DNA from: Crocinitomicaceae bacterium
GTDB lineage: Bacteria > Bacteroidota > Bacteroidia > Flavobacteriales_D > Crocinitomicaceae
Direction: 5' to 3'
DNA: 42,792 nt
Assembly: GCA_025210175.1 (NCBI GenBank)
Contig: JAOASF010000127.1
Location: 1 to 42,792 of the forward strand
Shown: one piece after another, positions 16,367 to 24,697 of the stretch
How the letters are laid out: each line of letters starts with the position of its first letter
Position numbering within the stretch: position 1 is the first letter of the stretch
Program-made: the position numbers and the translations under genes
The notes under the pieces: model-generated
Seen by the model: only the letters and a program-made list of their open reading frames with translations
Told to the model about the DNA's origin: nothing
Databases searched by the model: none

Positions 16367-16535
16367 AGAACTAATGAATAAAGTAGATAGCCGACTTAAG
16401 TGAGCGTGTAAAGATCCTTGGGGACATTCTAAAGTTAATACACTTTTTAAAATTTTCGACAAAAGATTTAGTTACAAAGAAAAAGGCACAACTTTTGGAA
16501 ATGATTAAACCTCACAAATTTTGTAGCTTCGTTAT

Positions 16536-17279
16536 ATGAACAGATTATTCCTTCTTTTACTTGTTGTGGTTGGTTCTTGTGGAATCTCCAAACTTCAGTT
16601 TTCAACTGTCAGACCAGAATCGCTAAAGGCCATTTCTGGATCCTATGAGGCTAGTTTCACCAAACCTGGTGGAGAAAAGTGGAAGGCCAATTTGATCTTG
16701 AGAAACAACGACGTTTACAATTATGAAGAATTTGATGAAAACTCAAATCATCCTGTACTTCGAAAGAAAGGAAAAATGGAATTCAGCAACAAAAAGGATG
16801 TAATTGCCTTAAAAGATGGTGAACAGGTATTGTTTTATTTCCGCTTAGTGAACGAAATTTTGGAACAAACGGACGAGCGCGGTAAGGTTCTAAAAAAATA
16901 CAACAGACGATTTTCGAAAAAGATCGACGACAAGGAAATAACCAACAAATACTGGAAATTAATCGAGTTTAAAGGACTAAAAATTGAAAACAAAGAGGTA
17001 AAGAGGGAAGCTCACCTTCAATTTCGACTAGACAATCAGTTGGTTAGTGGAAACAGTGGGTGTAATCAGTACTCTGGCAAATTCGAATTATTGGGCAACA
17101 ACAAAATTCGTATTTATCCTTTGATAAGAACAGAAATGTATTGTGAAAACGTGCCTTGGGAAAACGATTATTTCCAAACCCTTGAAAACATCGAAGGGTA
17201 CCATGTTTCCAATGAAACCCTTCAATTATTTAAGGCAAAAATGGCACCAAGCGCCAAATTTGTCGCAGTCTATTTTTAA
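16536..17279 (+). CDS. META-domain lipoprotein with NlpE-like N-terminal region
   Basis: This is a 247-residue lipoprotein with a signal peptide and lipobox VVGSC (Cys15). Residues about 30-130 resemble the small beta-barrel N-terminal domain of NlpE-type copper-response lipoproteins ([28 protein letters not shown]). Residues about 137-247 form a META (HslJ-type, DUF306) domain ([41 protein letters not shown]). META domains occur in stress-related envelope proteins, but no biochemical activity is assigned. The NlpE-like call is less certain than META. The stop overlaps the purL stop on the other strand in a shared TTAA. Confidence 0.8.
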   Translation: MNRLFLLLLVVVGSCGISKLQFSTVRPESLKAISGSYEASFTKPGGEKWKANLILRNNDVYNYEEFDENSNHPVLRKKGKMEFSNKKDVIALKDGEQVLFYFRLVNEILEQTDERGKVLKKYNRRFSKKIDDKEITNKYWKLIEFKGLKIENKEVKREAHLQFRLDNQLVSGNSGCNQYSGKFELLGNNKIRIYPLIRTEMYCENVPWENDYFQTLENIEGYHVSNETLQLFKAKMAPSAKFVAVYF

Positions 17280-19513
17280 GCCTCTAAGTGCTTCGCTAGG
17301 GCGTTGTCAAAAATTTCCTTTGCTTCAGTGATGAATCCAAAGTGCTCATCATCAACAACCATTTTTCCTTTGGTAACGTGTCCTAGCAATGTGAATGGAA
17401 CTCCTGAGTTCATCATGTATTCGATGAATTCTTCTTCCATATCTTCTGTTACAGAAACAACAGCTCTACCTTGACCCTCACCGAACAAGAATGCATCCTC
17501 ACGAACTTCAGAATCTGTAACGATATCGAATCCTAGTTCTCTTGGCATTCCCATTTCCACTAGTGAAACGTACAAACCACCGTCGGATACATCGTGTACA
17601 GCGTTTACCAATTCTTCTTTGATCAAGCCACTGATTGCATTTTGCATTTCAAATTCCTTGTCCAAATCAAAGTATGGCGCTGGAGAAGCTTTTACCTTGT
17701 GGTAAGAAGCCAAGTATTCTGATGAAGAAATATCGTTGTGACTTTCTCCGATGATAAAGATCAAATCTCCTTTTTGCTTGAAGTCCAAAGACATTACTTT
17801 GTCTTTGTCTTCAACCAATCCGATCATACCGATAGTTGGTGTTGGGAAAACCGGAACCTCTACACCATTTGTTACCGTTTGGTTGTAGAAAGAAACGTTA
17901 CCACCTGTTACTGGCGTTTGGAATTTCAAACAAGCTGCAGACATTCCTTTGATCGCACCAACAAACTGCCAGTACGATTCTGGATTGTATGGATTACCAA
18001 AGTTCAAACAGTTGGTAATGGCACTCGGAGCACCACCCGCACATGTAATGTTACGAGCTGCTTCCGATACCGCAATCATAGTTCCTACCTCTGGGTCAGC
18101 GTTTACATAACGAGAGTTACAGTCAACCGACATCGCCAAAGCTTTGTTTGTTCCTTTAATGTTCACAACACCCGCATCAGAAGGACGGTTGGTTGTCATT
18201 GTTTTTGTTCCAACCATTGAATCGTACTGTTCGTAAACCCAACGCTTAGAAGCAATATTTGGATGAGCCAACAAGAAATTTGCAACCGCCTTTAAATCTG
18301 ATGGTTGAGCAATGCTATCAATGTTGAATTTCTTGTACTCTTGGTAGTAAGCTGGCTCTTTGTATTCTCTTTCATATACCGGAGCTCCACCACCCAAAAC
18401 CAAAGACTCAGCAGGAACATCTCCCACCATTTCTCCGTTCATGTAGTAGCGAACGCGACCTGTATCGGTAACAACACCGATTTCTTCAGCGTGCAAATCC
18501 CATTTTTCGAAGATGCGACGAACCACATCCTCTTCACCTTTCTTCACAACCACCAACATACGTTCTTGTGATTCAGAAAGAAGGATTTCGTATGGCAACA
18601 TGTTTTCTTGACGAGTCGGAACGCGATCCAAGTGAATCTCCATACCTACTCCACCACCAGCACTCATTTCACAAGTCGAACATGTAATACCAGCTGCTCC
18701 CATGTCTTGCATACCTACTACAGCATCCGTTTCCAACAATTCCATGGTCGCTTCCAAAAGCAATTTCTCCATGAATGGGTCACCTACTTGTACGGATGGA
18801 AGATCGTTTGCAGACTCTTCTGTAATATCTTTTGATGCGAAGGCTGCTCCGGCGATACCGTCTTTACCAGTAGAAGAACCTACAATAAATACAGGGTTAC
18901 CTGGACCTTTTGCTTTCGCAGAAATAATTTTGCGTGAATCAACGATACCTGCTGAGAACGCATTCACAAGCGGGTTTGTATTGTACGAATCGTCGAAGAA
19001 TACTTCTCCACCAACGATTGGAATACCAAAAGCGTTTCCGTAGTCACCAATACCTTTTACAACTCCTTTTACCAACCATTTTGTACGGTCTTTTTCGATA
19101 TTTCCGAAGCGCAAAGAGTTCAATTGAGCAATTGGTCTTGCTCCCATTGTAAAGATGTCACGGTTAATTCCACCCACACCTGTTGCAGCACCTTGGTAAG
19201 GTTCCAATGCACTCGGGTGGTTGTGTGATTCGATTTTAAAGGCACAACCTAAGCCGTTGCCGATATCTACCAAACCAGCATTTTCTTCACCAGCTTTCAC
19301 CAACATGTGAGGGCCGTCTTTTGGCAATTTTTTCAACCAGAAGATTGAGTTTTTATAACTACAGTGCTCTGACCACATCACTGAATAAACAGCTGTTTCT
19401 GTGAAATTTGGCGTGCGGCCAAGAATCTCTTTCATCGATTCAAACTCTTCTGGACGAAGACCTAATTCCACTGCTTGCTCTAATGTTGCTTCCTGCTGTA
19501 AAGTACTTTCCAT
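17276..19513 (-). CDS. purL: Phosphoribosylformylglycinamidine synthase subunit PurL
   Basis: PurL makes FGAM from FGAR, ATP and glutamine-derived ammonia in purine synthesis. At 745 residues it is the short PurL that works with separate PurQ and PurS subunits, not the 1200-1300 residue fused form. Key segments are [45 protein letters not shown], a second half with NCLNFGNP and [13 protein letters not shown], and [12 protein letters not shown]. No purQ or purS is in the window, so they must lie elsewhere. The gene is monocistronic and its 3' end overlaps that of the META lipoprotein gene by 4 bp. Confidence 0.96.
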   Translation of the reverse strand: MESTLQQEATLEQAVELGLRPEEFESMKEILGRTPNFTETAVYSVMWSEHCSYKNSIFWLKKLPKDGPHMLVKAGEENAGLVDIGNGLGCAFKIESHNHPSALEPYQGAATGVGGINRDIFTMGARPIAQLNSLRFGNIEKDRTKWLVKGVVKGIGDYGNAFGIPIVGGEVFFDDSYNTNPLVNAFSAGIVDSRKIISAKAKGPGNPVFIVGSSTGKDGIAGAAFASKDITEESANDLPSVQVGDPFMEKLLLEATMELLETDAVVGMQDMGAAGITCSTCEMSAGGGVGMEIHLDRVPTRQENMLPYEILLSESQERMLVVVKKGEEDVVRRIFEKWDLHAEEIGVVTDTGRVRYYMNGEMVGDVPAESLVLGGGAPVYEREYKEPAYYQEYKKFNIDSIAQPSDLKAVANFLLAHPNIASKRWVYEQYDSMVGTKTMTTNRPSDAGVVNIKGTNKALAMSVDCNSRYVNADPEVGTMIAVSEAARNITCAGGAPSAITNCLNFGNPYNPESYWQFVGAIKGMSAACLKFQTPVTGGNVSFYNQTVTNGVEVPVFPTPTIGMIGLVEDKDKVMSLDFKQKGDLIFIIGESHNDISSSEYLASYHKVKASPAPYFDLDKEFEMQNAISGLIKEELVNAVHDVSDGGLYVSLVEMGMPRELGFDIVTDSEVREDAFLFGEGQGRAVVSVTEDMEEEFIEYMMNSGVPFTLLGHVTKGKMVVDDEHFGFITEAKEIFDNALAKHLEA

Positions 19514-19532
19514 GTTTGCTTTTAATGTGCTG

Positions 19533-19540
19533 CAAAATTA
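19533..19540 (-). promoter_or_regulatory. -7 box of purL
   Basis: The minus strand reads TAATTTTG, a TAnnTTTG match, 19 bp before the ATG at 19513. No convincing -33 element is seen. I see no recognisable purine riboswitch in the short leader. Confidence 0.4.
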
Positions 19541-19723
19541 ATGAAATAATCGTTCTAAACGCTCACTTTTAGTCCCCTTTAAAGGCATTTATTCACAGAA
19601 TATTTTGAAAGAATTAATTGATAAATCACGGAAATAAACCGTTAATAAAGTCCTTGATTTGTGGCCATCTTACTCGAATTATTTGCGTAAATTCGTCGCT
19701 CAAAATTGAAAGTTATAAGTATT

Positions 19724-21115
19724 ATGAATTACGATATCATTGTAGTTGGTAGTGGACCTGGAGGATACGTTACAGCTATCCGCGCTTCACAATTGGGTAT
19801 GAAAACAGCCATCGTTGAGAAAGAAAACTTGGGTGGTGTATGTTTGAACTGGGGATGTATCCCTACTAAGGCTTTGTTGAAGAGTGCTAATGTATTTGAA
19901 TACATTAATCATGCAGCTGACTATGGTGTATCTGTGAAAGATGCGAAGGTAGATTTCGACGGAATGATTTCTCGTAGCCGTGGTGTTGCGAATGGAATGT
20001 CGAATGGAATCCAGTTCTTGATGAAGAAAAACAAAATTGATGTGATCAATGGAGTTGGAGCTGTGAAACCAGGTAAAAAAGTTGCTGTTACTGACGCTGA
20101 CGGAAAAGTTACTGAGTACACTGCAGATAAAGGAATCATCATTGCAACAGGAGCGAAGAGCCGCGTTTTGCCAAACTTGCCACAGGACGGTGAAAAAATC
20201 ATCGGTTACCGCGAAGCAATGACTTTGAAGTCTCAACCGAAGAAAATGGTTGTGGTTGGTTCTGGAGCCATTGGAGTTGAGTTCGCTTACTTCTACAACT
20301 CAATTGGTACAGAGGTTACCGTTGTAGAATACATGCCGAACATTGTTCCGATCGAAGATGAGGAAGTTTCTAAGCAATTGGAAAAATCATTCAAGAAGGC
20401 TGGAATTTCTGTAATGACAAATGCTTCTGTTGAGGCAGTTGACACGAAAGGAAAAGAATGTGTGGTTACTGTAAAAACAGCGAAAGGTGAAGAGAAATTG
20501 ACATGTGACGTTGTTCTTTCAGCAGTAGGTATCGAGGCTAACATCGCCAACATTGGTTTGGAAGAAGTTGGTATCGCTACAGATAAAGGACGCATCTTGG
20601 TAAATGATTTCTACCAAACAAATATCCCAGGATACTTCGCAATTGGTGATGTTATCCCTACAGCTGCGTTGGCTCACGTTGCTTCTGCAGAAGGAATCAT
20701 TTGTGTAGAGAAAATCGCTGGTCACCACCCAGAAGCTTTGGATTACGGAAACATCCCAGGATGTACTTACTGTTCTCCAGAGGTAGCTTCAGTTGGTATG
20801 ACCGAGAAGCAAGCCAAAGAAAAAGGATTGAAAATCAAAGTTGGTAAATTCCCATTCTCAGCATCTGGTAAAGCATCTGCTGCTGGAGCGAAGGACGGAT
20901 TTGTTAAGTTGATTTTCGACGAGCAATACGGAGAGTTATTAGGAGCTCACATGATTGGAGCTAACGTAACGGAAATGATCGCTGAGATCGTTGCAATCCG
21001 CAAATTGGAAACAACTGGTGAAGAGTTGATCAAAACAGTTCACCCTCACCCAACGATGTCTGAAGCTGTTATGGAAGCTGCTGCAGCTGCATACGGAGAG
21101 GTGATTCACTTGTAA
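19724..21115 (+). CDS. lpdA: Dihydrolipoyl dehydrogenase (E3)
   Basis: This FAD enzyme reoxidises dihydrolipoyl groups of the pyruvate and 2-oxoglutarate dehydrogenase and glycine cleavage complexes. It has 463 residues from the ATG at 19724; an upstream TTG at 19706 is less likely. The FAD dinucleotide motif GSGPGGYVTAIRA is at the N-terminus. The redox disulfide is GGVCLNWGCIPTK (Cys40, Cys45). The NAD fold is VVVGSGAIGVEFA, and the second FAD contact is AIGDV. The C-terminal active-site His-Glu pair lies in HPHPTMSEAV. The gene stands alone, with no E1 or E2 gene adjacent, and ends at a strong terminator. Confidence 0.97.
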   Translation: MNYDIIVVGSGPGGYVTAIRASQLGMKTAIVEKENLGGVCLNWGCIPTKALLKSANVFEYINHAADYGVSVKDAKVDFDGMISRSRGVANGMSNGIQFLMKKNKIDVINGVGAVKPGKKVAVTDADGKVTEYTADKGIIIATGAKSRVLPNLPQDGEKIIGYREAMTLKSQPKKMVVVGSGAIGVEFAYFYNSIGTEVTVVEYMPNIVPIEDEEVSKQLEKSFKKAGISVMTNASVEAVDTKGKECVVTVKTAKGEEKLTCDVVLSAVGIEANIANIGLEEVGIATDKGRILVNDFYQTNIPGYFAIGDVIPTAALAHVASAEGIICVEKIAGHHPEALDYGNIPGCTYCSPEVASVGMTEKQAKEKGLKIKVGKFPFSASGKASAAGAKDGFVKLIFDEQYGELLGAHMIGANVTEMIAEIVAIRKLETTGEELIKTVHPHPTMSEAVMEAAAAAYGEVIHL

Positions 21116-21136
21116 GATAATCCTTACTCATTATAG

Positions 21137-21164
21137 AAAGCTCGGGCATTGCTCGGGCTTTTTT
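21137..21164 (+). terminator. Rho-independent terminator of lpdA
   Basis: AAAGCTCGGGC and GCTCGGGCTTT pair as an 11-bp stem (two G-T pairs) with loop ATT, followed by a T run. It lies 22 bp after the lpdA stop. Confidence 0.85.
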
Positions 21165-21225
21165 GTTTTAGCTTTTTTAAGATTTTGAAAACCTACTTTT
21201 CAAAGCTTCTTTGTTACCTTGAAGC

Positions 21226-22155
21226 ATGATTATGAAAAATCTTTCTTTGCTATTGCTGCTGTTCTCTGCACCTTTAAGTGCACAACAAGTTCCAGACACG
21301 AATTGGCGTTTTGATATCCAACGTCCAGCGTTTCATTCGGAGATGAATATCCATATCGACGAAGGTCACAACAACTTTCACACTAAGGATGGCGGTTTTA
21401 CAGGTTTTTCGCGTTTACTTGAACAAGATGGGGCTAAAGTCCATTCTTTGAGTCGACATTTTGCGGATACCACCTTACCAAGCACCTCAGACCTCCTGGT
21501 TATTTCAAATGCTTTGAACCAATTAAACGTTCAGAATTGGCAGTTGCCAACCCCTTCTGCTTTTACGCAGCAAGAAATAAATGCAATCAAGCAATGGGTT
21601 AGAAAGGGTGGTTCCCTCCTACTTATTGCAGACCACATGCCCTTTGCTGGTGCTGCGCATGATTTAGCCGAAGCATTTGGTTTTCAATTTCAAAATGGTT
21701 TTGCTCGAATCGGACCGAATATGTTTCCCTCACCTCCATTCACCGTCCTTCACCAAGATTTACATCCTGACTTGCTCAAACAAGATTGTTACCCATTTTA
21801 CGAAGTAGACTCGGTGGTTTCCTTCACTGGATCAGCATTTGAAAAACCCAGAAATGCTCAATCCATATTGAATTTCCACGAAAGCGATACGACCTTCCAA
21901 ACCGAAGTTGCTTGGCGTTTCACAGATGCTACAGCTATTGGATTGTACAACTTTCATCAAGGTGCCATCTTAGAATATGGACAAGGGAAAATTGCTGTTT
22001 TTGGCGAAGCTGCTATGTTCACAACTCAACTAGCAAACGGAAAGCTCAAGGTTGGAATGAACAGTCCACAAGCCAAATACAATGCGCCTTTTGTATTGAA
22101 CCTGATACATTGGCTGGCATGTAAGGAAGAAAAAAGCCCCCAATCAAAAGACTGA
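21226..22155 (+). CDS. Secreted DUF4350-like (glutamine amidotransferase-fold) protein
   Basis: This is an exported protein of 309 residues (ATG at 21226, or MKN at 21232). The signal peptide is cut near LSAQQ. The body looks like the class I amidotransferase-like fold seen in DUF4350 and GldG-type proteins: IHIDEGHNNFHT near the N-terminus, SDLLVISNALNQ, and IKQWVRKGGSLLLIADHMPFAGAA, followed near the end by GKIAVFGEAAMFT. No catalytic Cys is evident, so it may bind rather than hydrolyse. Its function is unknown. The last codons (residues about 302-309) lie in the terminator hairpin of the convergent lipoprotein gene. Confidence 0.72.
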   Translation: MIMKNLSLLLLLFSAPLSAQQVPDTNWRFDIQRPAFHSEMNIHIDEGHNNFHTKDGGFTGFSRLLEQDGAKVHSLSRHFADTTLPSTSDLLVISNALNQLNVQNWQLPTPSAFTQQEINAIKQWVRKGGSLLLIADHMPFAGAAHDLAEAFGFQFQNGFARIGPNMFPSPPFTVLHQDLHPDLLKQDCYPFYEVDSVVSFTGSAFEKPRNAQSILNFHESDTTFQTEVAWRFTDATAIGLYNFHQGAILEYGQGKIAVFGEAAMFTTQLANGKLKVGMNSPQAKYNAPFVLNLIHWLACKEEKSPQSKD

Positions 22156-22160
22156 GGGCT
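22130..22160 (-). terminator. Terminator of the minus-strand lipoprotein gene, inside the + gene's 3' end
   Basis: On the minus strand AGCCCTCAGTC pairs with GATTGGGGGCT (11 bp, three G-T pairs), loop TTTT, followed by a T run. It begins 6 bp after the stop at 22166 and overlaps the final eight codons and stop of the convergent gene. Confidence 0.85.
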
Positions 22161-22165
22161 GATGC

Positions 22166-22516
22166 TTATAATTGAAATTCGGTAATCACAATGGGCGTGG
22201 CATTGAAACAGCCCTCTTGTTTTATTCTGGACGTATTGTATTTGATCCAAAATTCTTCACCTTCTACTTCTCTTGGACCTTTCCATTCAATAGGAATAAA
22301 CAATTGAAGCTCTTCACTGTCTTTATTCTTGAGCAAAAAACCACAATCGTCTTCAGAATGTTTTTTGGTAACAACCACCCAAGTATACCCCTCACTGTGA
22401 TAATCTTTTTTTACCATCAATCCTGAATTTGTTGACTCCTCTTTTGCAACCTCTTTGGAAGAACCACAGGCAGAAACAAAAACCAAACTAAGGAATACTA
22501 CAATTATATTCTTCAT
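22166..22516 (-). CDS. Small hypothetical lipoprotein
   Basis: This is a 116-residue lipoprotein with a typical signal peptide and lipobox VSAC (Cys17) followed by GSS, which suggests outer-membrane sorting. The mature part is acidic in the linker (KEVAKEESTN). It then has a compact domain with three cysteines (Cys17 lipid-bound; DDCGFLL and QEGCFNA may pair). I recognise no family. It starts 2 bp after the stop of the upstream T9SS cargo gene, so the two are surely co-transcribed. A role linked to that cargo is possible. Confidence 0.7.
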   Translation of the reverse strand: MKNIIVVFLSLVFVSACGSSKEVAKEESTNSGLMVKKDYHSEGYTWVVVTKKHSEDDCGFLLKNKDSEELQLFIPIEWKGPREVEGEEFWIKYNTSRIKQEGCFNATPIVITEFQL

Positions 22517-22518
22517 GT

Positions 22519-24369
22519 TTATTGAATTATAACTTTCACCACTTTTTGGAAGTTCTGGTTACCAACACGTACAAAATAGGTGCCAGTTGCTAACTCTGAA
22601 GTGGAGAAGCTGTTATTAACACGGCCGTCAGTAACATCCAAATCAGCTTTTCTTTCAATCGTTTGACCGAACATCGTTACCAAATCCAACTGAACATTTT
22701 CATTGCCATGTATTCCTTCAACTTGAACCATCAGTTGTTCGCCATTAACGTAGGCAATCATCCCCAAGTCCGAGTAATAAGGGTTGGTAATTCCTGCTTC
22801 ATCTTCAATGCTAAATTTGAAAATTCTAGTTCTTGGCGTTCCGTTATTAGAACCACCAATGTATTCACCCGTATACCAAAAAGTCTTTCCATCCGGATCC
22901 AAACTCAAATGTGCATAGTCTCCAAAACGATCGATGTTTTTCTGAGATGCAGTTCCGTTTACAGCAAATTGTTCGTGATAACTCATGTCTCCCAACGCAT
23001 CAGAAGCCAATCTTCCCGTGTAAGCCAAACTAGGGTACATTGTATTGGATGCATCACAAATACTGTAAGCCATACCGATATTCCCCAAGTCATCCATCGC
23101 GGCACTGCTCATCCAACGACTAGCCGTATTGTCTGGCGCCCATGTTCCACTTTGGTGAACTTGCCAAATTCCATTATCTGCGTCGCGAAGTTCATACCAA
23201 CGTATTCCTGAACGGTTCGATCCTAGATCAACAGCATGTGTCAAAACCATTGTATTGTAACCTGTCCATGTTCTATGTTGAGCTCTAAACATCAACACCC
23301 CTTGAATTACATCCAAACGTTGAGAGGTACCAGGTTGAGAAATATTGGCAAAACCACCAGTGAAAACAGCATCGAAAGCAGGAACTGATACCGGCGTGGA
23401 AGCTACCACCTGCGTAGCGCTAGGCAGTGACCAATTGGTGATCATGTTCCAGACTTGAATTTGATCTACTGATCCGCCACCAAAACCATTGTCACTTAAG
23501 TTAAAGAAGTAACAAGGTGTTCCATTAGGCGGCATATCTCCATCCGCATCGGAAGGCAATGCACCTCGGAAGCCACCATGACGTTGATTCGGTAGGCTCA
23601 AAGCAATCATTTGAGCGGAGGCGTCACCAGCCAACATTTTTTCTCTTTCGAAAACTACGGCCGTGTTCGAACTATTCGAACTCATGTAGTATCCATCCCA
23701 CCAAACACTGTATTTAGGATAATCAGGGAAAGAGGACATGGTGAAACTATATGCGTAATAGGCTCCTGTTGGGTCATTGGTTTGCGAAACGGCGATCAAA
23801 ATTCTATTGGGGTTTTGATTGAACTGCGAAATAAACCAACGATCTGCATGGCGGTCGTACATAACGATTGGGTCTCCCAAGTTGTTAGACCCAGACCACA
23901 AAGAGGAAAGGTTAAAAGGACCTGCTACGCCGATTCCAGACTTATTGTAAATGCGATAAACCGTATTGACAGCCTGTACATAATGGTTTGGTCCTGCCGC
24001 TCCCGATGGATCTGGTGGATAACCCGAACCACTTTGTCCGTTGAAGCTCAACATAGGTGCTCTACTCGAGCGAAAAGCAGGATTGGTTTGCAAAACTGGA
24101 TCTTCCAAAACTGGTTGTTGATCTGCATTGAACAGCAAACTTTCTGACCGATCTCGATCGTTTCTAATTTCTTCTCTCTCCTCATTCAAAACCTGATCTG
24201 AAATCACAGGCCAGGTACTCGCGGGAGTGGTAATTTTAAAACTTTCTGCTTGTTGAACCGTTACTTTTTGTCCTAGCTCGTTGGTGTAACTTGTTAATGA
24301 GGTTTGAGCTGAAACCCATGCACCTCCAAGCAATGAAAGGGAAAGGAGGAGTACATTTGAATACTTCAT
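22519..24369 (-). CDS. Secreted T9SS cargo with type A sorting domain, unknown function
   Basis: This is a 616-residue exported protein. The signal peptide ends near WVSAQ. A propeptide-like region follows (to about residue 100; it contains a charged stretch EEREEIRNDRDRSES). The main domain opens with YPPDPSGAAGPNHYVQAVN and has many aromatic blade-like repeats (DRHADRWFISQF, YPKYSVWWDGYYMSS, YAHLSLDPDGKTFWYTGEY), reminiscent of a beta propeller. The last 75 or so residues are a T9SS type A sorting domain (LDLVTMFGQ, LATGTYFVRV, KVVKVIIQ). This class is common in flavobacteria, but no enzymatic motif is seen. It sits 2 bp upstream of a small lipoprotein gene. Confidence 0.8.
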   Translation of the reverse strand: MKYSNVLLLSLSLLGGAWVSAQTSLTSYTNELGQKVTVQQAESFKITTPASTWPVISDQVLNEEREEIRNDRDRSESLLFNADQQPVLEDPVLQTNPAFRSSRAPMLSFNGQSGSGYPPDPSGAAGPNHYVQAVNTVYRIYNKSGIGVAGPFNLSSLWSGSNNLGDPIVMYDRHADRWFISQFNQNPNRILIAVSQTNDPTGAYYAYSFTMSSFPDYPKYSVWWDGYYMSSNSSNTAVVFEREKMLAGDASAQMIALSLPNQRHGGFRGALPSDADGDMPPNGTPCYFFNLSDNGFGGGSVDQIQVWNMITNWSLPSATQVVASTPVSVPAFDAVFTGGFANISQPGTSQRLDVIQGVLMFRAQHRTWTGYNTMVLTHAVDLGSNRSGIRWYELRDADNGIWQVHQSGTWAPDNTASRWMSSAAMDDLGNIGMAYSICDASNTMYPSLAYTGRLASDALGDMSYHEQFAVNGTASQKNIDRFGDYAHLSLDPDGKTFWYTGEYIGGSNNGTPRTRIFKFSIEDEAGITNPYYSDLGMIAYVNGEQLMVQVEGIHGNENVQLDLVTMFGQTIERKADLDVTDGRVNNSFSTSELATGTYFVRVGNQNFQKVVKVIIQ

Positions 24370-24697
24370 AATTAAGAGTTTTTGTGTGGTTTCAAATTTG
24401 GCTTAACGTAATTTCCAGTGTATAAAAAGGCATTTGAACTTGAAACCGGACCGAAAAAATACAAAGTTTCTGGTCAACAAGGCATTGATCCTGATAACTT
24501 TTGCACCACATTCTTGGTATCTCACTAACAAATTCAATTGTCTTAGCAAGTTTAACAAACCAACACCCAAATTGTTAGAACCTTCACTCCATCTTTTTTA
24601 AAAGCCCCTAATTTTTCCTAAATGACAACACCGAAAATAGAGGAAAACAGACTCCAAAAGTCAATTTTGCTATTTTTGGGCAACTAAAAATTCAGCT
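24370..24697 (+). other. Divergent intergenic region between T9SS cargo and DPP-IV genes
   Basis: This AT-rich 328-bp spacer has no open frame of note. It contains the -7 box for the DPP-IV gene near its right end. A loose inverted pair CTAACAA / TTGTTAG lies near 24525-24575. Only a near match to a -7 box (CAAATTTG) is seen for the minus-strand gene. I see no clear operator or riboswitch. Confidence 0.4.
24671..24678 (+). promoter_or_regulatory. -7 box of the DPP-IV gene
   Basis: TATTTTTG matches TAnnTTTG and lies 19 bp before the ATG at 24698. No convincing TTG is seen at the -33 position. Confidence 0.45.

Noticed and set aside
17738..18220. Plus-strand frame of 160 codons inside purL
   Set aside because: It is antisense to a well-conserved gene and its translation lacks any recognisable domain.
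22663..24147. Plus-strand frames of 178-182 codons opposite the T9SS cargo
   Set aside because: They are antisense shadows with no signal peptide or domain, and the minus frame has a clear sorting domain.
24370..24697. Riboswitch or small RNA in the long intergenic region
   Set aside because: Only a loose CTAACAA/TTGTTAG inverted pair is seen and no known aptamer core.
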